Assembly (NCBI GenBank): GCA_037176725.1
Contig: JAZBRS010000054.1
Coordinates: 15,022,001 to 15,086,000, forward strand
Direction of reading: 5' to 3'
Origin: Posidonia oceanica
Lineage: Eukaryota; Streptophyta; Magnoliopsida; Alismatales; Posidoniaceae
Length of the DNA stretch: 64,000 bases
In this document: positions 11,945-24,039 of the stretch, piece after piece
Numbering within the stretch: the stretch's first letter is position 1
How the letters are laid out: each line of letters opens with the position of its first letter
Position numbers and translations under genes: made by a program
The notes under the pieces: generated by a model
What the model was told of the DNA's origin: nothing
Seen by the model: only the letters and a program-made list of their open reading frames with translations
Databases searched by the model: none

Positions 11945-13290
11945 AGACATTAATAATTCCCTTAATTGTTTCCCTAAATGTTAAGTAATCCACATAACCA
12001 ACAAAAGGCATCACTTTAACTAACCAACTTAAGATTCAATCCTTAAAGATAATCCCTTTAAATTGATCCTTAAAAATCTTTAAAATTAAAATTTTTAATC
12101 CATCTTTAAAAATTGATCTTTTTAAAATCCATCTTTTTAAGACCCATGTTTCTTTTAAATCCATCTCCTTTTAAATCCCTTTTTAAAATCCTTTTTTAAT
12201 CCATCTTTTAAAAAAAAAACCCATCTTTCTCTTTTAAATCCATGTTTCTTTTTTTTTAAAAAAGAAACCATGTTTCTTTTTAATCCATCTTTTTAATCCA
12301 TCTTTTTAAAACCCATGTTTCTTTTTAATCCATCTTTTTAAAACCCATGTTTCTTTTTAAACCCATGTTTCTTTTTAAATCCCTTTTTTAAAATCCTTTT
12401 TTTAATCCATCTTTCTCTTTTAAACCCATCTTTCTCTTTTTAAACCCATCTTTCTCTTTTAAATCCATGTTTCTTTTTTAATCCATCTTTTCAAAATCCA
12501 CCTTTTAAAGTTATAAAAATCCATTCTTTAAAATCCACCTTATAAACATTCATCTTTAAACCCCAACTTTAATATCCTAACTTTAAAATGCAAAATCTAA
12601 CTTTAAACCAAACTTAAATCTATAATTCCAAAAAATTAATAAAAATCTCTTAAATTTCTGGGAAAAATTCGCCATAACCTCCCTTATAATTTCGACGAAA
12701 AAATTTTATTTTCCTGCAAATTGGCAACATACATACGCAATATCTACAAAAGAGACTAAATAAACATCCCAATATCCATAAAAATGGATTTCCATTCACA
12801 TTCCACATAAAAATTACCATTTCTCATTCACATTCACATCATCATTTTAACATCTAAAACAAAACTTTAAACAACTAAACTTAAGCTAAACTAAACTAAA
12901 CCTAAATCTAAGACTCCACAATTAAAACTTAAAATTTAGATTTTCTTCCATAATTAAATCAACAATAGAATTTAATTAAACTAAATTGAGCTAAAACAGA
13001 ATTAAAACTAACTAAAATTCAGAATTAAAATTAACCAAAAACAGAATTACAATAGAATTTAATTAAACTAAAAACAGAAAAGCAGGATTTAATTAAACTA
13101 ACACAGAATTACAATAGAACTTAATTAAACTAAGTCAAAACAGAATTCAATTGAACTAAATTAAGTAACAGAATTAAAACTAAAATAACTAAAAACAGAA
13201 CTTAACTGAGAAATGGAATTTCAAATCTCAATCTTAAACTGAAATTAAATGGACCTAAATTAAGAATTTCCATAATCCATTCTAACTTAT
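11945..13290. other. AT-rich intron-like region with degenerate repeats
   Basis: It contains many variants of CCCATGTTTCTTTTTAA and AATCCATCTTTTTAAAA between 12050 and 12545, then a run of AATTAAACTAAA words to about 13260. No coding potential was seen. It fits the first intron of the minus-strand PMD-like locus. Confidence 0.5.
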
Positions 13291-13704
13291 CCATGCTAAC
13301 AGAATTAACAATAAGAAAATCAAAAAGAAGAAAAACAAAAAAAGCAGAGGAGAAGGATACCTCTGTCGCCGACGAGGCCGGTCATCTACGCCACTGTCGC
13401 CACCGGTGCCACCACCCGCACTGCCACCTTCAACGCCGATGCTCAAAAGGGAGGAGGAAGGAGGAGCAGGGTCGCCACCCACACCGTCACCCCTGCTGCC
13501 GCCGCTTGCCATCAGAGAATGGGGAATGCGTAGCCGCCGTACCACTGGAGCTCGCTGGAGAATGTCGCACCATGCCGAAGGCCGTGCCACGTCGGAGACA
13601 TTGCCAGACAGAGGAGACGCTGCCGGACGGAGTGGAAGAGAAGAGGAAGAGAGGAGAAAAGATTTGAAGCTCTGAAGAAAAGAGGGCAATGGCCAGTTTT
13701 GGCT

Positions 13705-13709
13705 ACTGG
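13705..13709. repeat. Target-site duplication ACTGG (left of element 1)
   Basis: ACTGG directly precedes the TG at 13710 and recurs at 38808-38812 after the CA at 38807. Confidence 0.92.
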
Positions 13710-14445
13710 TGTAGCGATCCCGATCGGAATCAGGCTCGCTATTTAGCGGCGATTGAGATCCGAGGAAGAGGCTCAACTCGAAAACACTTGGAATCGAGGA
13801 GAAAAAGGAAAGATAAGACAAATCAGAGTCGCCACCATGTCTATTAACGGGAGACAAGGAAAACCGGGGAAATGCGTGAATTAACGCGCAAAACCGAGCA
13901 AGAAATGCAAAGCAAAGCAATGCAAAAGGAACAAATGCAAACAAATGCAAATGAGATGACTCTAGCCTAGGATGAGGGCAGTACGGTCATTGCGGGCCAA
14001 AAGACAGGGTAAGGACTCCTGTTACGTGCGGGGAAGGTGTTAGGCACCCCCGACACGCCCGAGAATCGGTCTTTCTAGGCTTACGCTCGCATACGCAGGA
14101 AAATGCAGGATTGAATGCCTATGTGCCTATAAATGCCTGAATGAATGCTCAAGGTGTGCTCTAAGTGGGAAGAAACAAAGCAAGAAAGTAAACGTGCTCT
14201 CTAAGTGCTCAGCTACGCTGTCCGTGTTCCGAATTAGGCGAAACCTAGCTCGTGAGAACTCCAGACAGTAAGCATCATAGCCCTATATGCAAATGCAGGC
14301 GAAAAAGCGAAACAGCGAGAAAACCATGCAATGCGATCGACATGCAAGGGAAAACGGCGTAAAACACGCAAAACAAGGCGAGAAACAAGAAAGGCACGCG
14401 GAACGGAGCAAAAGAACAAAACCAGCACGCAGAACAGGCGGGAAA

Positions 14446-14709
14446 GCAAGGCAGCACGCAAAACGAGACAAGGAAGCAAAGAGGCACGCAAAACGGTGCA
14501 AGAACGAGAACGGCACGCAAAGCAAGCGAGAAAGCAAGGCAGCACGCAAAACGGGACAAGGAAGCAAAGAGGCACGCAAAACGGTGCAAGAACGAGAACG
14601 GCACGCAAAGCAAGCGAGAAAGCAAGGCAGCACGCAAAACAAGGCAAGAAAACAGAAGGGCACGCAAAACGGTGCCAAAACGAGAGCGGGCACGCGAAAC
14701 GGTGCCAAA
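14446..14709. repeat. 88-bp tandem repeat in the LTR
   Basis: The word GCAAGGCAGCACGCAAAAC recurs at 14446, 14534 and 14622, an 88-bp period with about three copies. Internally it is built from shorter GCACGCAAAACGG words. The same array is at 33646-33909 in the other LTR, so it predates the insertion. Confidence 0.85.
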
Positions 14710-17700
14710 ACAGCGAAGCAAAAACCTCGGAAAAGCCATGCGAATGCAAGAATGCAGAAAAGATCGGAAGAGGCCAAAGGGGAGGCAAAACAACGTGTGT
14801 GTAAGAACAGACGTCGTTTAGGACCGCTCAGAGTAGGTGTGAAGACCTACGGAGGGGAGAGTGTGCAAACGGAGGGATTACCACCTCTTAGCGACTGTTT
14901 CCCACTAAACCGTTCCACGGTGTGTCTCGCATGCTGCCCAAAGCTCGCGATGCGATCGGATCGTGGAAAATGGGAAAGAAAGTCACATTAAGCGGAAAAT
15001 CCAAGGAAAACTCAACACAAAACACACGGGGATACGCGAAACGAGGATTTGGAGATAGAAGTAGAAAGGGGAGGCCTTATTCTACATGCTCAAAGAGACA
15101 GAAAGCGAAAACAAGGAAAACTGTGCGAATGGTATGCAAATGCAATGCAAGGGTTCAGGGGGACATACCTGGAAATCCGGGAGCCTGATCTGAGATCTGT
15201 CTGGTCCATGCTGAAGAGCGCCTCGCCGCGGTCGCCTGGGCAGCTTGCTTGAGAAGATCCAACGGCCGGATTGGAAGATATTGCAGCTTCAAGGCAGAAG
15301 GGCCAGAACAGGGGAGAAGAACAGATCTAGGTGTTCAGGAGGTCCTAGGGATGTGCAAAAAGGTCCTCCCAAGTGAAAGGGAGCTAAAAGTGCTTAGTGT
15401 GTGCAAGAGGATGCTAGAATGCAAGACTAGATGAGTGCAGGATGCATGCAAAAGCAAGAAAAAGCAAAGAACAGAGACTGGGAAAAGCCAGGAGTTCAGA
15501 AAGCATTTTGGAAAAGAAAAGGGGCTAAAAATGCAAATTTTCCAGAAAACAGGGGTCCACAGGAAAGGATTTTGAAAACAGGAGAGGACAGAGGTCCATT
15601 TTGCAAAAAACTAGGCTCAGAAAGCTGTTTTGAAAAGAGGGTATGCTTTGAAAGAGGTTTTGAGACCAAAAAGAAGTCAGAAAGTAATTTTGAAAAAACT
15701 AGGGTTTAAAATGCAAATTTTTCAGAAAACAGGGTTCTGGGGAGTCCGGGAATACTAGTGGAAGGTCTATATGCAATTTGGTAGGCATAGGAGCTAGAAT
15801 GCAACCTAGGGGCAAAATGGTCTTTTCACATGATTTTTAAAAGATGCAAGGACCTATGTGTGATTTTGAAATCATGCAGGGGCTAAAAATGCAATTTAGT
15901 ATGGAAAACATGCTCTGAAAATCAGGGAACAGGACTGCAGTGTAATTTTTGGAAAGATCAGGGTCAAAAATGCAATGCAATAAACCAAAATACATGCAAC
16001 ACAGTTACTGTCCATTTAAAATGGACCTAAATGTAAATATGCAAGAGCAGAAGGTAAAAAATGCAATGCAGTATGCAAAATAAGAAATAACAGCTAAGTT
16101 CCTACAGTGCAATGGATTTAAATGCAGAAACAGAAACATGCAGGGACCTAGAATGCAATGCAGTATGGTAAAATGCCAGCAAATAAATGAACTGATTCAA
16201 GACAGGACTTACATGCAAAAATCAAAAACAGAGGGGCTAAACTGCAAAATATTATAACAGCACAGCACAGTAACAGGACTAAAAGGCAAATAGCGAAAAG
16301 CAAGAACAAAAGTTGCAATTTAGCATGGTATTTAATTAAAAACTAAGCATGTTAAATGAACAGAGGACTGAAGTGCAAAAATTGAAAAACTTAAGGCAGA
16401 TATGCAATATTTGCAAGGAAACCATATAACCAGAAAAATAATTGAACAGTGGTTGGCCGGCGGTGGTTGGCACTGTAGCAGGATTCCACCGGAGCTCACC
16501 ACCACCGGCACAGGGAGCTTGGGGAGGCGTGACATGGCGGAGGCCACTGACGGCGACTGTGCAGAGCTTCGGAGACCGTCGGAGCAGCGTTCTGTTGGCC
16601 GGAGCATCAGGAGGAACAGCAGCCGGCGCCGGAGAAGAAGCATCATCCGGCGAGTCGAGGACGGCGCTGGAAGATTGGGAACTGGCTTCTGATGGGCGGA
16701 AAAGCAACAGAGGAGGGAGAGGGAGCGGAGGAGGTAAGAAAGTACCTGTGTTCGCGTCTGGAGTGCGCTCCCGACCTCAGCAGGATCGGAGGTGGCCGGC
16801 GGTCGTCGTCTGGTAGCAGCGGAGACTTCCAGCGACTCGCAGAGGTTGGGATCCTCTCAGGGGGTGCTCCTGGTGCTTCCTGAGCGATCGGACGCGAGCT
16901 TTGAAGCTTGGAGAGGAATCTGGCGTTTTTGGGTGCAGAGGATACTGCCGGAAGTGGGGGGAGGTTGTTGCTGCTCGTCCGGTGGAGTGGAACCCTCCGG
17001 GAGGTTGCTGGAAGTCTGGCGAGTGAGGTTGGATGCTCGGAGAGGGTTTCTGGAAGGTGTGGAAGGAGATAGCTGACTGGGACGATTTTGGGTCTGTGGT
17101 GAAGCCAAGTGTTTGTTGTGTTGTTTGGGATCTGTGGTGAGAGTTAGGGCCGGAGGTCTGGGGCTCTGGAAAGGTGGGATGCAGGTGAATGTCTGGGTGG
17201 ATTTTGGTGGGATCTGGTGGACGGGAGTGAAGGGAATTCTGGAGGGATCTGTGTTGGGTTTGCAGTTGGAGTGTCGGGTGATCAGGGGTGGTTTCAGTGG
17301 TGGAATGGCTGTAGAAAGGTTGGGGAAGGGTGCTGGATTTCTGGGTGAGCTTGGGGGAGGAATTGGGTGAAGGATGGAGGCCAGGAAGGAGTTTGGTTTT
17401 CTGGAAATGGAAGAGGGAAGTCTGCTGAATTTTTCAGAAAAGAAAGGAGGAGGACTGGGCGTGGGGATTGGGCTGAGATGGAGGCTTCTCTCCGGGATGC
17501 CAAGGACTCTCAAACACTCTCTTCTGCTCTCTCCTTTCTCTGGAATTGGAAGATGAAAAGGAGGAGAACGGAAGCTGCTTAGGTGGGGGGAAAAAAAATC
17601 TGGAATTCCGGACTCTCTCAGGTTTCTCTCTGGGTTTGCTCTGATTGCTGAAGGTTGCTGGCTGAAGAAGCTCTCCCAAAAAAAAAGACCTTGGCTGGTG

Positions 17701-17710
17701 GAATGAATGG

Positions 17711-17720
17711 GAGCTTATAT
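17711..17720 (-). promoter_or_regulatory. TATA-like box in the 3' LTR
   Basis: The minus strand reads CCCCATATAAGCTCCC here, identical to 36911-36920 in the 5' LTR. In this copy it could drive transcription out of the element into the PMD-like locus at 13512, but that is only inference. Confidence 0.4.
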
Positions 17721-18042
17721 GGGGAGAGACCGGCTGCTGGCGCGCTACCGAATTTCAAACTCGTCGGCGGCCACTGCAGCAGACAAGAGATGGCGAGGCG
17801 ACTGGCAATGAAAGCCTCCGGATTTGGTGCTGAGATGAAGGAAACGGCGGGCTGCTGTAGATGAAAGGATGGAGCTTCGAATTTGAACAACGGAGGGAAA
17901 GCTGCAGGCCGCTCGCGGGAGGGGAACTGTGGAAAAAACGCAGAAGGAGGAGGAGGAAGAAGGAGAGCGTGGGCCAGGCTGTGCGGGGGGGCTGAAAAAA
18001 GAAATAAAAGAAAAGAGAAACGGGCCAGTTTGAGCCCAATAA

Positions 18043-18092
18043 GGAAAGAAAGAAAGAAAGAAAGAAAGAAGGAAGAAAGAAAGAGAGGGTAG
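18043..18092. repeat. (GAAA)n microsatellite
   Basis: Imperfect GAAA run with a GGAA interruption. It is the same in the other LTR at 37243-37292, so it was present at insertion and has not changed length. Confidence 0.85.
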
Positions 18093-19607
18093 AATGGGGA
18101 AATAAAATAGGTAAAAATAAACTAAAAATAAATAAAAATATTAGAAGAGTTTTGCTGTAGATTAGGATTTTAATTAAGATTTTTAATGGTTATTCTGAGT
18201 TGATTAATGTGTTTTGGGCTTGATTAGGGTTTTAGGGTTTTGGTTTTGTTTTTAATTGGTTTTCACTTGATTAAATGTTTGTTAAACCTTTTTTAAATTG
18301 TTTTAAAAAATTGTATTTTCCTTGTTGGACACTTGGGATATTGATTAGGATTTTTTAGGATTTAATTTCGTATTAATCAGGGTTGGTTTTAGATTTTTAA
18401 GTTGTAGTCTTCTTAGGGTTTTTCCTTCTTAAGTCTTTTAAGTTATGTTTTGATTTTTATTTATTGATTTTTCTTGGAGTTTTTGGTTGGGTTTTTCTGA
18501 TTTGATAGGACGTTTTTAAGTCTTTCAGATGTGTTTTTATTTTCTTTTTTAATTAAGTTTTTAACTTGTTTTTCTTATGTTTATTAGGTTAAGTCTTTTG
18601 CCCTTTTTTAATTGCTTGTTTTAGTTTTTGATTTTTAATTCTTCTTCTTAGGGTTTGTCTTTTAATTCTTCTGATGGGGTTTTTATTTTTGGTGGGTTTT
18701 GATTTTATTTTAGCTTTTTTCTTGATTTTTCAGTGTTTTCTTTTGATTTGTTTGGCATTTTTTAGCTTGCATGTTTGGTTTTCCTTTTAGCTTGATTTAG
18801 TTAAGTTTAAGTTGTTAATTGCTTGTTTAACATTTTTTTAATTGTTTTTCTTAGGGTTCTGATTTGCTTCTTTTGTGTTTTGAGATTTTACAGATTTTTA
18901 TGGGTTTTTGTGGATTTTTGCAAAAGGGAGAAAAGGAAAAGAGAAGGAGGAAAGAAATGGAAAAAAGAGGGAGATAAGAGGAAAAGAGATAGGTTGGAGG
19001 AAAACGATTTTTCAAAATTCAGAAAAAGTGTTAAAAATAAAGTAAAAATAGGGATAAGATAAAGGAAGGATAGAAGCACAGAGGAGGCCCACAGCCAGAC
19101 CAGAAAAAGGATGAGAAGGGGATGAAAGGAGAGATGATAATCAGGAGAGAGAGAGGAGAGAGAAAATGATAATCCCGGAGAGAGAAAAGGATAATTTGGG
19201 TGGAAGAGGGTCTTAATGGTCTTGGAATGGGGTGAGAATTGGTGAGTGGGTAGTCTAGGATTTGAAGTCTTGGTTCTAAAGTTTTGGTTTGATTCTAAGG
19301 GGGTTTTGGAGGGGTTTCAAGGTGTAGAAAAAGGGTAGTTTCACCTAGGTTTTCTAGGGTTTTTGGGAATGGGTCAGGTTTGGAAATTTCTAGGTTTTTG
19401 GGTAGGTTTGTTGAGTGGATAGTGGTGGGTTTTCCTATGGATTTTGGTTAGGTTTTGAGGTTGGGAAGGGGGGCAAAGGTCTGGGCCAAGACAGGCTGAT
19501 TTTGAAGGGTAGAGAGGAGGATTAGGGCTAGGGTTTGGTTGGGGTTTGATCCAGCAATCACCAAGAGGGCTCCAAGGGTCCAAGCCTGCCAAGATGGGGT
19601 GTCAACA

Positions 19608-19620
19608 GATGCCCCTCCCT
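19608..19620 (-). promoter_or_regulatory. Polypurine tract of element 1
   Basis: The minus strand reads AGGGAGGGGCATC immediately before the TG of the 3' LTR. The identical 13-mer lies at the same place in element 2 (43606-43618). This is the expected plus-strand DNA priming site. Confidence 0.85.
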
Positions 19621-20524
19621 GAGCGAGGGCAAGCGGAGCGCGGCCGCTGCTCAGGGTTAACAAGACACCCCATCTGACCGGCGGGAGCAGCGGGTTGCTA
19701 TGGGCGTGAGCTACTTATTCGGCGGATGCGCCGAAGATCGTAGCCCGTTGCCGCAATGCAAGATGCCAGTGCAGATGGATGCTGTGCTGTGTGTATGCAG
19801 GATGATGCAAATGATCTGCTTATGCTAAAGCTTACTGCGCTGTACTCCTCTGGGGGAAAGCGAGATGGTGCATGCACGCGGGAGGGTGGAAAATGCAATG
19901 CAAGATCGCCAGACAATACTTCGGGAGAGTCGGGTGAGGGGGTGCGCTGAGCGGTGTGCAGCTCTAGCGCGGGGGCGCCGTTTGCCAAGCTTCTGCTGTA
20001 GGCATAGGCGATGCAAGTGCTGAAAGTAAAAGGCTGGAAAGTAAAGTGCTGAAAAGTAAAGTGCTGAAAAGTAAAGGGCTGAAAAGTAAATATGCTGTGG
20101 ATGTGCATGCGGTGGCGGGCGCGGGCCCGGGAAGGCGAAGTGCGGAAGTTGGTGTAAGGACCACAAAGGAGTAGTAGCGCAATAAGGGTGCAATGTTATG
20201 CAATGTTATGCAGTGGAATGCAGGGTATAAACAGCGGAGCGCCGGGCATACAGAACCGGGAAAACGATCCCAAGGCCGCATACTACTGCGAGTATCATCC
20301 AAGGCCGGCAAGCTGCGAAAGTCATGCGGGTGCCGAGGATGATACCTTAGGCAGTACACGAGCCAGGAGTTCGATTCCCAAGCACGCCATGTCCGTGCAA
20401 TGATGGAATGCAGTACTAGGACTGACCCTACGGAGGACACAAGGAAGCTATATGATGTCATGCAATGCAAATGCTAATGATATGCCATGATATGCAACAG
20501 AATGCTATTAAACTACGACGAAAT

Positions 20525-20960
20525 GAGGTGATAAGTTAACGGACTTATCGCCGGATAGTTAGGGCTATCAGCCCGAATGAGGAGTTAACGGACTCATCAC
20601 CGGATAGTTTGGGCTATCAGCCCGGATGAGGAGTTAACGGACTCATCACCAGATAGTTAGGGCTATCAGCCCGCTGAGGAGTTAACGGACTCGTCACCGG
20701 ATAGTTAGGGCTATCAGCCCGAATGAGGAGTTAACGGACTCATCACCGGATAGTTAGGGCTATCAGCCCGCTGATGAGTTGACGGACTCGCCACCGGATA
20801 GTTAAGGATATCAGCCTACTGATGAGTTGACGGACTCGCCACCGGATAGTTAAGGATATCAGCCTAACGCGAGTGATTGATAGATGATAGTTTAGGAATA
20901 TCAGCCTGAGATAGTTTCGGATATCAGCCTAGCACGAGTGATTGATTGATTGATAAGAGG
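20525..20960. repeat. 49-bp tandem array with a hairpin motif
   Basis: About seven units near 49 bp long (GAGTTAACGG at 20582 and 20631), each holding GGGCTATCAGCCC, an inverted repeat with a 3-nt loop. The units degrade toward 20960 (AAGGATATCAGCCT forms). The same GGGCT/AGCCC motif recurs in the next array and in element 2 near 44030-44105. Confidence 0.85.
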
Positions 20961-20989
20961 GGGCAAGATCATGATGAGAATGATAAGAT

Positions 20990-21735
20990 ATCGGACTTAT
21001 CGGCCGGCAAAGAGGGGATGAGAGAATGATGAGAAGTTGAGCTAAAGAGGGGGATGAGAGAATGATGAGAAGTTGAGCTAAAGAGGAGGATGAGATCATG
21101 ATGAGAAACTAAGCTAAAGAGGGAGATGAGATCATGATGAGAGGCTAAGCTAAAGAGGGAGATGAGATCATGATGAGAGACTAAGCTAAAGAGGGGGATG
21201 AGATCATGATGAGAAGCTAAGCTAAAGAGGGAGATGAGATCACGATGAGAAATTAAGCTAAAGAGGGGGATGAGATCATGATGAGAAATTAAGCTAAGGA
21301 GGGGGATGAGGTCATGATGAGAAGCTAAGCTAAAGAGGGAGATGAGATCATGATGAGAAGCTAAGCTAAAGAGGGGGATGAGATCATGATGAGAAGCTAA
21401 GCTAAAGAGGGAGATGAGATCATGATGAGAAATTAAGCTAAAGAGGGGGATGAGATCATGATGAGAAACTAAGCTAAAGAGGGAGATGAGATCATGATGA
21501 GAAATTAAGCTAAAGAGGGGGATGAGGTCATGATGAGAAGCTAAGCTAAAGAGGGGGATGAGGTCATGATGAGAAACTAAGCTAAAGAGGGGGATGAGAT
21601 CATGATGAGAAATTAAGCTAAAGAGGGGGATGAGGTCATGATGAGAAGCTAAGCTAAAGAGGGAGATGAGATCATGATGAGAAATTAAGCTAAAGAGGGG
21701 GATGAGATCATGATGAGAAAGGTTGATTGATAAGA
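20990..21735. repeat. 36-bp tandem array, about 20 copies
   Basis: The unit resembles AGATCATGATGAGAAGCTAA plus a purine-rich half. Because 36 is a multiple of three, the minus strand reads as an open frame (20969-21757) of repeated HHDLIPLFSLIS-like 12-mers. It has no match to a known fold and is best read as a non-coding minisatellite of the 3' untranslated region. Confidence 0.85.
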
Positions 21736-21999
21736 TATCGGACTTATCGGCCGGCAAAGAGGGGATGAGGGAATGATGAGAATGATAAGATATCGGACTT
21801 ATCGGCCGGCAAAGAAGGGATAAGGGATTGATGAGAAGAAGTCATCCCATGACGCCAGGAACGTCATAGGGGAAAGGGGGAGAGAATGATACCATGGGGC
21901 GATTAAAAGATGCCCCTGGTGTCGGGATGACACCAGGGGTTGGCCAGCGCGTCCATGGCATCGAAAGCAGAGAGTGATGACAAGAGTGTCGTGCTTGTC

Positions 22000-22560
22000 A
22001 GACGAGTAGTTTGGGGTACCAGCCCGCAAGGGACTCAGCTGAGGGCGATCAGCTGGGGACTCAGCTGGGGATGACCGGCTGAGAAGAGTGTCAGGTTGAC
22101 GGACCTTTCGCCGAGCAGTTTGGGGTGCCAGCCCGCAAGGGACTCAGCTGAGGGCGATCAGCTGGGGACTCAGCTGGGGATGACCAGCTGAGAAGAGTGT
22201 CAGGTTGACGGACCTTTCGCCGAGCAGTTTGGGGTGCCAGCCTGCAGAGACAATGATCCAGCTGGGGGCGACCAACTGGGGACTCGACTGGGATGACCAG
22301 CCGAGAGGAGTGTCAGGTTGACGGACCTTTCGCCAAGCAGTTTGGGGTGCCAGCCCGCAAGGGACTCAGTTGAGGATGAACAGCTGAGGAGGACGACAGG
22401 TTGACGGACCTTTCGCCGGGCAGTTTGGGGTGCCAGCCCGCAAGGGACTCGGCTGGGGATGAACAGCTGAGGAGGACAACAGGTTGACGGACCTTTCGCC
22501 GGGCAGTTTGGGGTGCCAGCCCGCAAGGGACTGCGGTCCAGCCGGGGATGACCAGCTGGG
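22000..22560. repeat. Tandem array with 83-113-bp units
   Basis: CAGTTTGGGGTGCCAGCC recurs at 22116, 22225, 22338, 22421 and 22504, so the unit shrinks from about 110 to 83 bp. The units contain CAGCTGAGG/CAGCTGGGG words and the same CGCCG..CAGTT motif as the 49-bp array, so the two share an origin. Confidence 0.8.
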
Positions 22561-22935
22561 GACGCCGGACGGCGGAGCTTAGTGTCGCGGGCCTGCAGAT
22601 GCTCTAGGCTCCGGATTGGGTGCTGAGGACTTCGCCGCGTTGGGATGTCTGCAAGTCTGATTAGAGGGCCCAAGATAATGATGATGATGATATGCAATGC
22701 AGCAAAGAGTCTTGATGTGCAAGCAGAAAGCAGAAATAGTTTCCATTGATATGATCTTGATAAGTACAATGCCTGCGGCAGGCCAGAAATGTACAGCACA
22801 ATTCGAAAGAAGACCACATGATGATCGCACAAGGGCCTAGTCAACTCGGGCCTTCTTTGGCTGCCTGGAGTCGGGGAATAAGGGGCCGCCTGGCGGGATT
22901 TCAGTGATTGGCCAGAGCTGTCGGACTTCAGCTTC

Positions 22936-24039
22936 TTAATCAGGAGTGCATCCAGTACCTCTCACAGTTGCAACGTCTGTAGATTGGACCCCATGCTGCA
23001 TCAGACTAGCAAGCTTCTTAGTTGGGGCAGTGGTGCTGAGAGGGTAAGTCTGTAGAAGCTCGGGCGCTGTACTGTCAATGAAGGCGCCCTGCTGGAAGCC
23101 GAACTGGCGCATGACCCTGATCGGATGGTACTCTACGCCTGCTGTGAAGCCCGGAAGAATGATCAACCGCGTGTCACGCGCGCTGAAGAAGATTGTGAAT
23201 GGCTCTGCTACAGAGGGAACGATGCGCCAGATCACAGCATCGTCAGTCAGTGCTGACAGCCTCTCGTACTCGTCTTTGACGCTCTTGTCTGCTCTGGTAC
23301 GGGCGCTGCTGCAGTAAGCTTCGAAGGCGTGCACTTGAGGGCGCAGGAGGTCCATCTCTAAGTGCGCGGTCAGCCAGACTTGTATGAATGCTCCGCAACC
23401 GTGGAAGTGGCGGCAGCGATGAGAAATGCGGTCCAGCCCGCGATAAGTCTCTGCCAAGACGACTGGTGCCAGGTCTATGTGCTGGGTCACCACAGCTAAT
23501 GCAATCTCTGCGACCTCGATGGCCACTGTCTGTCGGCCATGAGTAAAGATTAGTTCGCCCAAAAAGCGGATGACGAATCCTCGGAGCCACAGCTCATCTC
23601 CGAGGTCAGCGCGCTTGTTCAAGATATCATCAAAGTGTGCAAGGCGAAGCATGGGCTCTGGTCCACTGGTGCAGATTAGCTTCTGTTGGCAGGCTTGAGT
23701 GGAGAGCCCAGTCAGTTGGTTCAGGACCCGGAGATATCCGTCGCGCCTCATGAAAACAGGCGGCCCCAAGATCTTTGAAAAGCCGCATATCCGACGCACC
23801 TCTTCCAGTGTAGGTGTCAGCTCAGTTTTGTTGAAACGGAAGACGTGGTGTGCCGGCTTCCAGAATCTCGCAGCGGCACACAGAAGGTGGCGGCTGACCT
23901 CCACATCAGCAGCCTTTAGCAGCTTGGTTGGTATACCCCACAGGCGCAACTTTTCACAGTCTACTTGAGTGAGCCTGCCGATCCATTCTCGCAGGGTTTC
24001 CGAGCAATGTGCGGGAGTCAGCAGAGTAGGAAAACCCAT
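22936..24039 (-). CDS. PMD/DUF7745-like downstream ORF of element 1
   Basis: A 367-residue open frame from the Met at 24039 with no interruption. Residues around 60-95 read FWKPAHHVFRF and ELTPTLEEVRRICGFS, the hallmark of plant-mobile-domain-like/DUF7745-type proteins. A central segment (ELIFTHGR, HIDLAPVVLAETYRGLD, FHGCGAFIQVWL) and a later EYHPIRVMRQFGF follow the same family plan. It lies 1.5 kb after integrase on the same strand, and element 2 has a colinear homologue (46626-47828) that begins at the same MG(F/Y)PTL. Its role is unknown. Extra ORFs downstream of pol are known in Tat-lineage elements. A candidate splice acceptor (CAG|GTACC, exon from 24087) lies 48 nt upstream. Elsewhere element 1 has stops in gag and integrase, but not here. 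Confidence 0.85.
   Translation of the reverse strand: MGFPTLLTPAHCSETLREWIGRLTQVDCEKLRLWGIPTKLLKAADVEVSRHLLCAAARFWKPAHHVFRFNKTELTPTLEEVRRICGFSKILGPPVFMRRDGYLRVLNQLTGLSTQACQQKLICTSGPEPMLRLAHFDDILNKRADLGDELWLRGFVIRFLGELIFTHGRQTVAIEVAEIALAVVTQHIDLAPVVLAETYRGLDRISHRCRHFHGCGAFIQVWLTAHLEMDLLRPQVHAFEAYCSSARTRADKSVKDEYERLSALTDDAVIWRIVPSVAEPFTIFFSARDTRLIILPGFTAGVEYHPIRVMRQFGFQQGAFIDSTAPELLQTYPLSTTAPTKKLASLMQHGVQSTDVATVRGTGCTPD

Larger units (their letters stand above)
11330..13512 (-). pseudogene. PMD/DUF7745-like gene, truncated (locus 1)
   Basis: The Met at 13512 starts a Gly/Ser-rich first exon ending in an Arg-rich stretch at a GT donor (13361). A 1.45-kb AT-rich intron follows. Exon 2 (about 11908-11706; acceptor CTTTCAG, donor GTGAG) is also Arg/Pro-rich. 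Exon 3 starts about 11549 and reads FQRARLAGMGFGHFLEIM then FSVGEMMIT, the N-terminal signature of plant-mobile-domain-like proteins. Exon 3 has an in-frame TAG after RTRSS, and homology stops at about 11330, beside the LTR fragment. The frame of exon 1 does not join exon 2 cleanly, so splice sites are tentative. Element 1 inserted about 195 bp upstream of the Met. Such domains occur in host proteins and in transposons; which applies here cannot be told. Confidence 0.55.
13710..19607 (-). repeat. 3' LTR of element 1
   Basis: Runs TGTAGCGATCC to GTCAACA on the plus strand and aligns without gaps to 32910-38807. On the minus strand it is the downstream LTR, preceded by a polypurine tract. It contains 88-bp repeats, a (GAAA)n run, a TATA-like box at 17711-17720 and AT-rich sequence at 18100-19060. 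Frames such as 14287-14991 and 16857-17513 are low-complexity and probably not genes. Confidence 0.95.

Noticed and set aside
14287..14991. 234-residue basic protein (also 33487-34191), with overlapping frames on both strands
   Set aside because: Made of 88-bp and shorter tandem repeats lacking stop words; all frames are open together and composition is extreme.
20969..21757. 262-residue HHDLIPLFSLIS repeat protein
   Set aside because: A direct read-out of a 36-bp minisatellite in the 3' region; openness follows from the unit length and not from selection.
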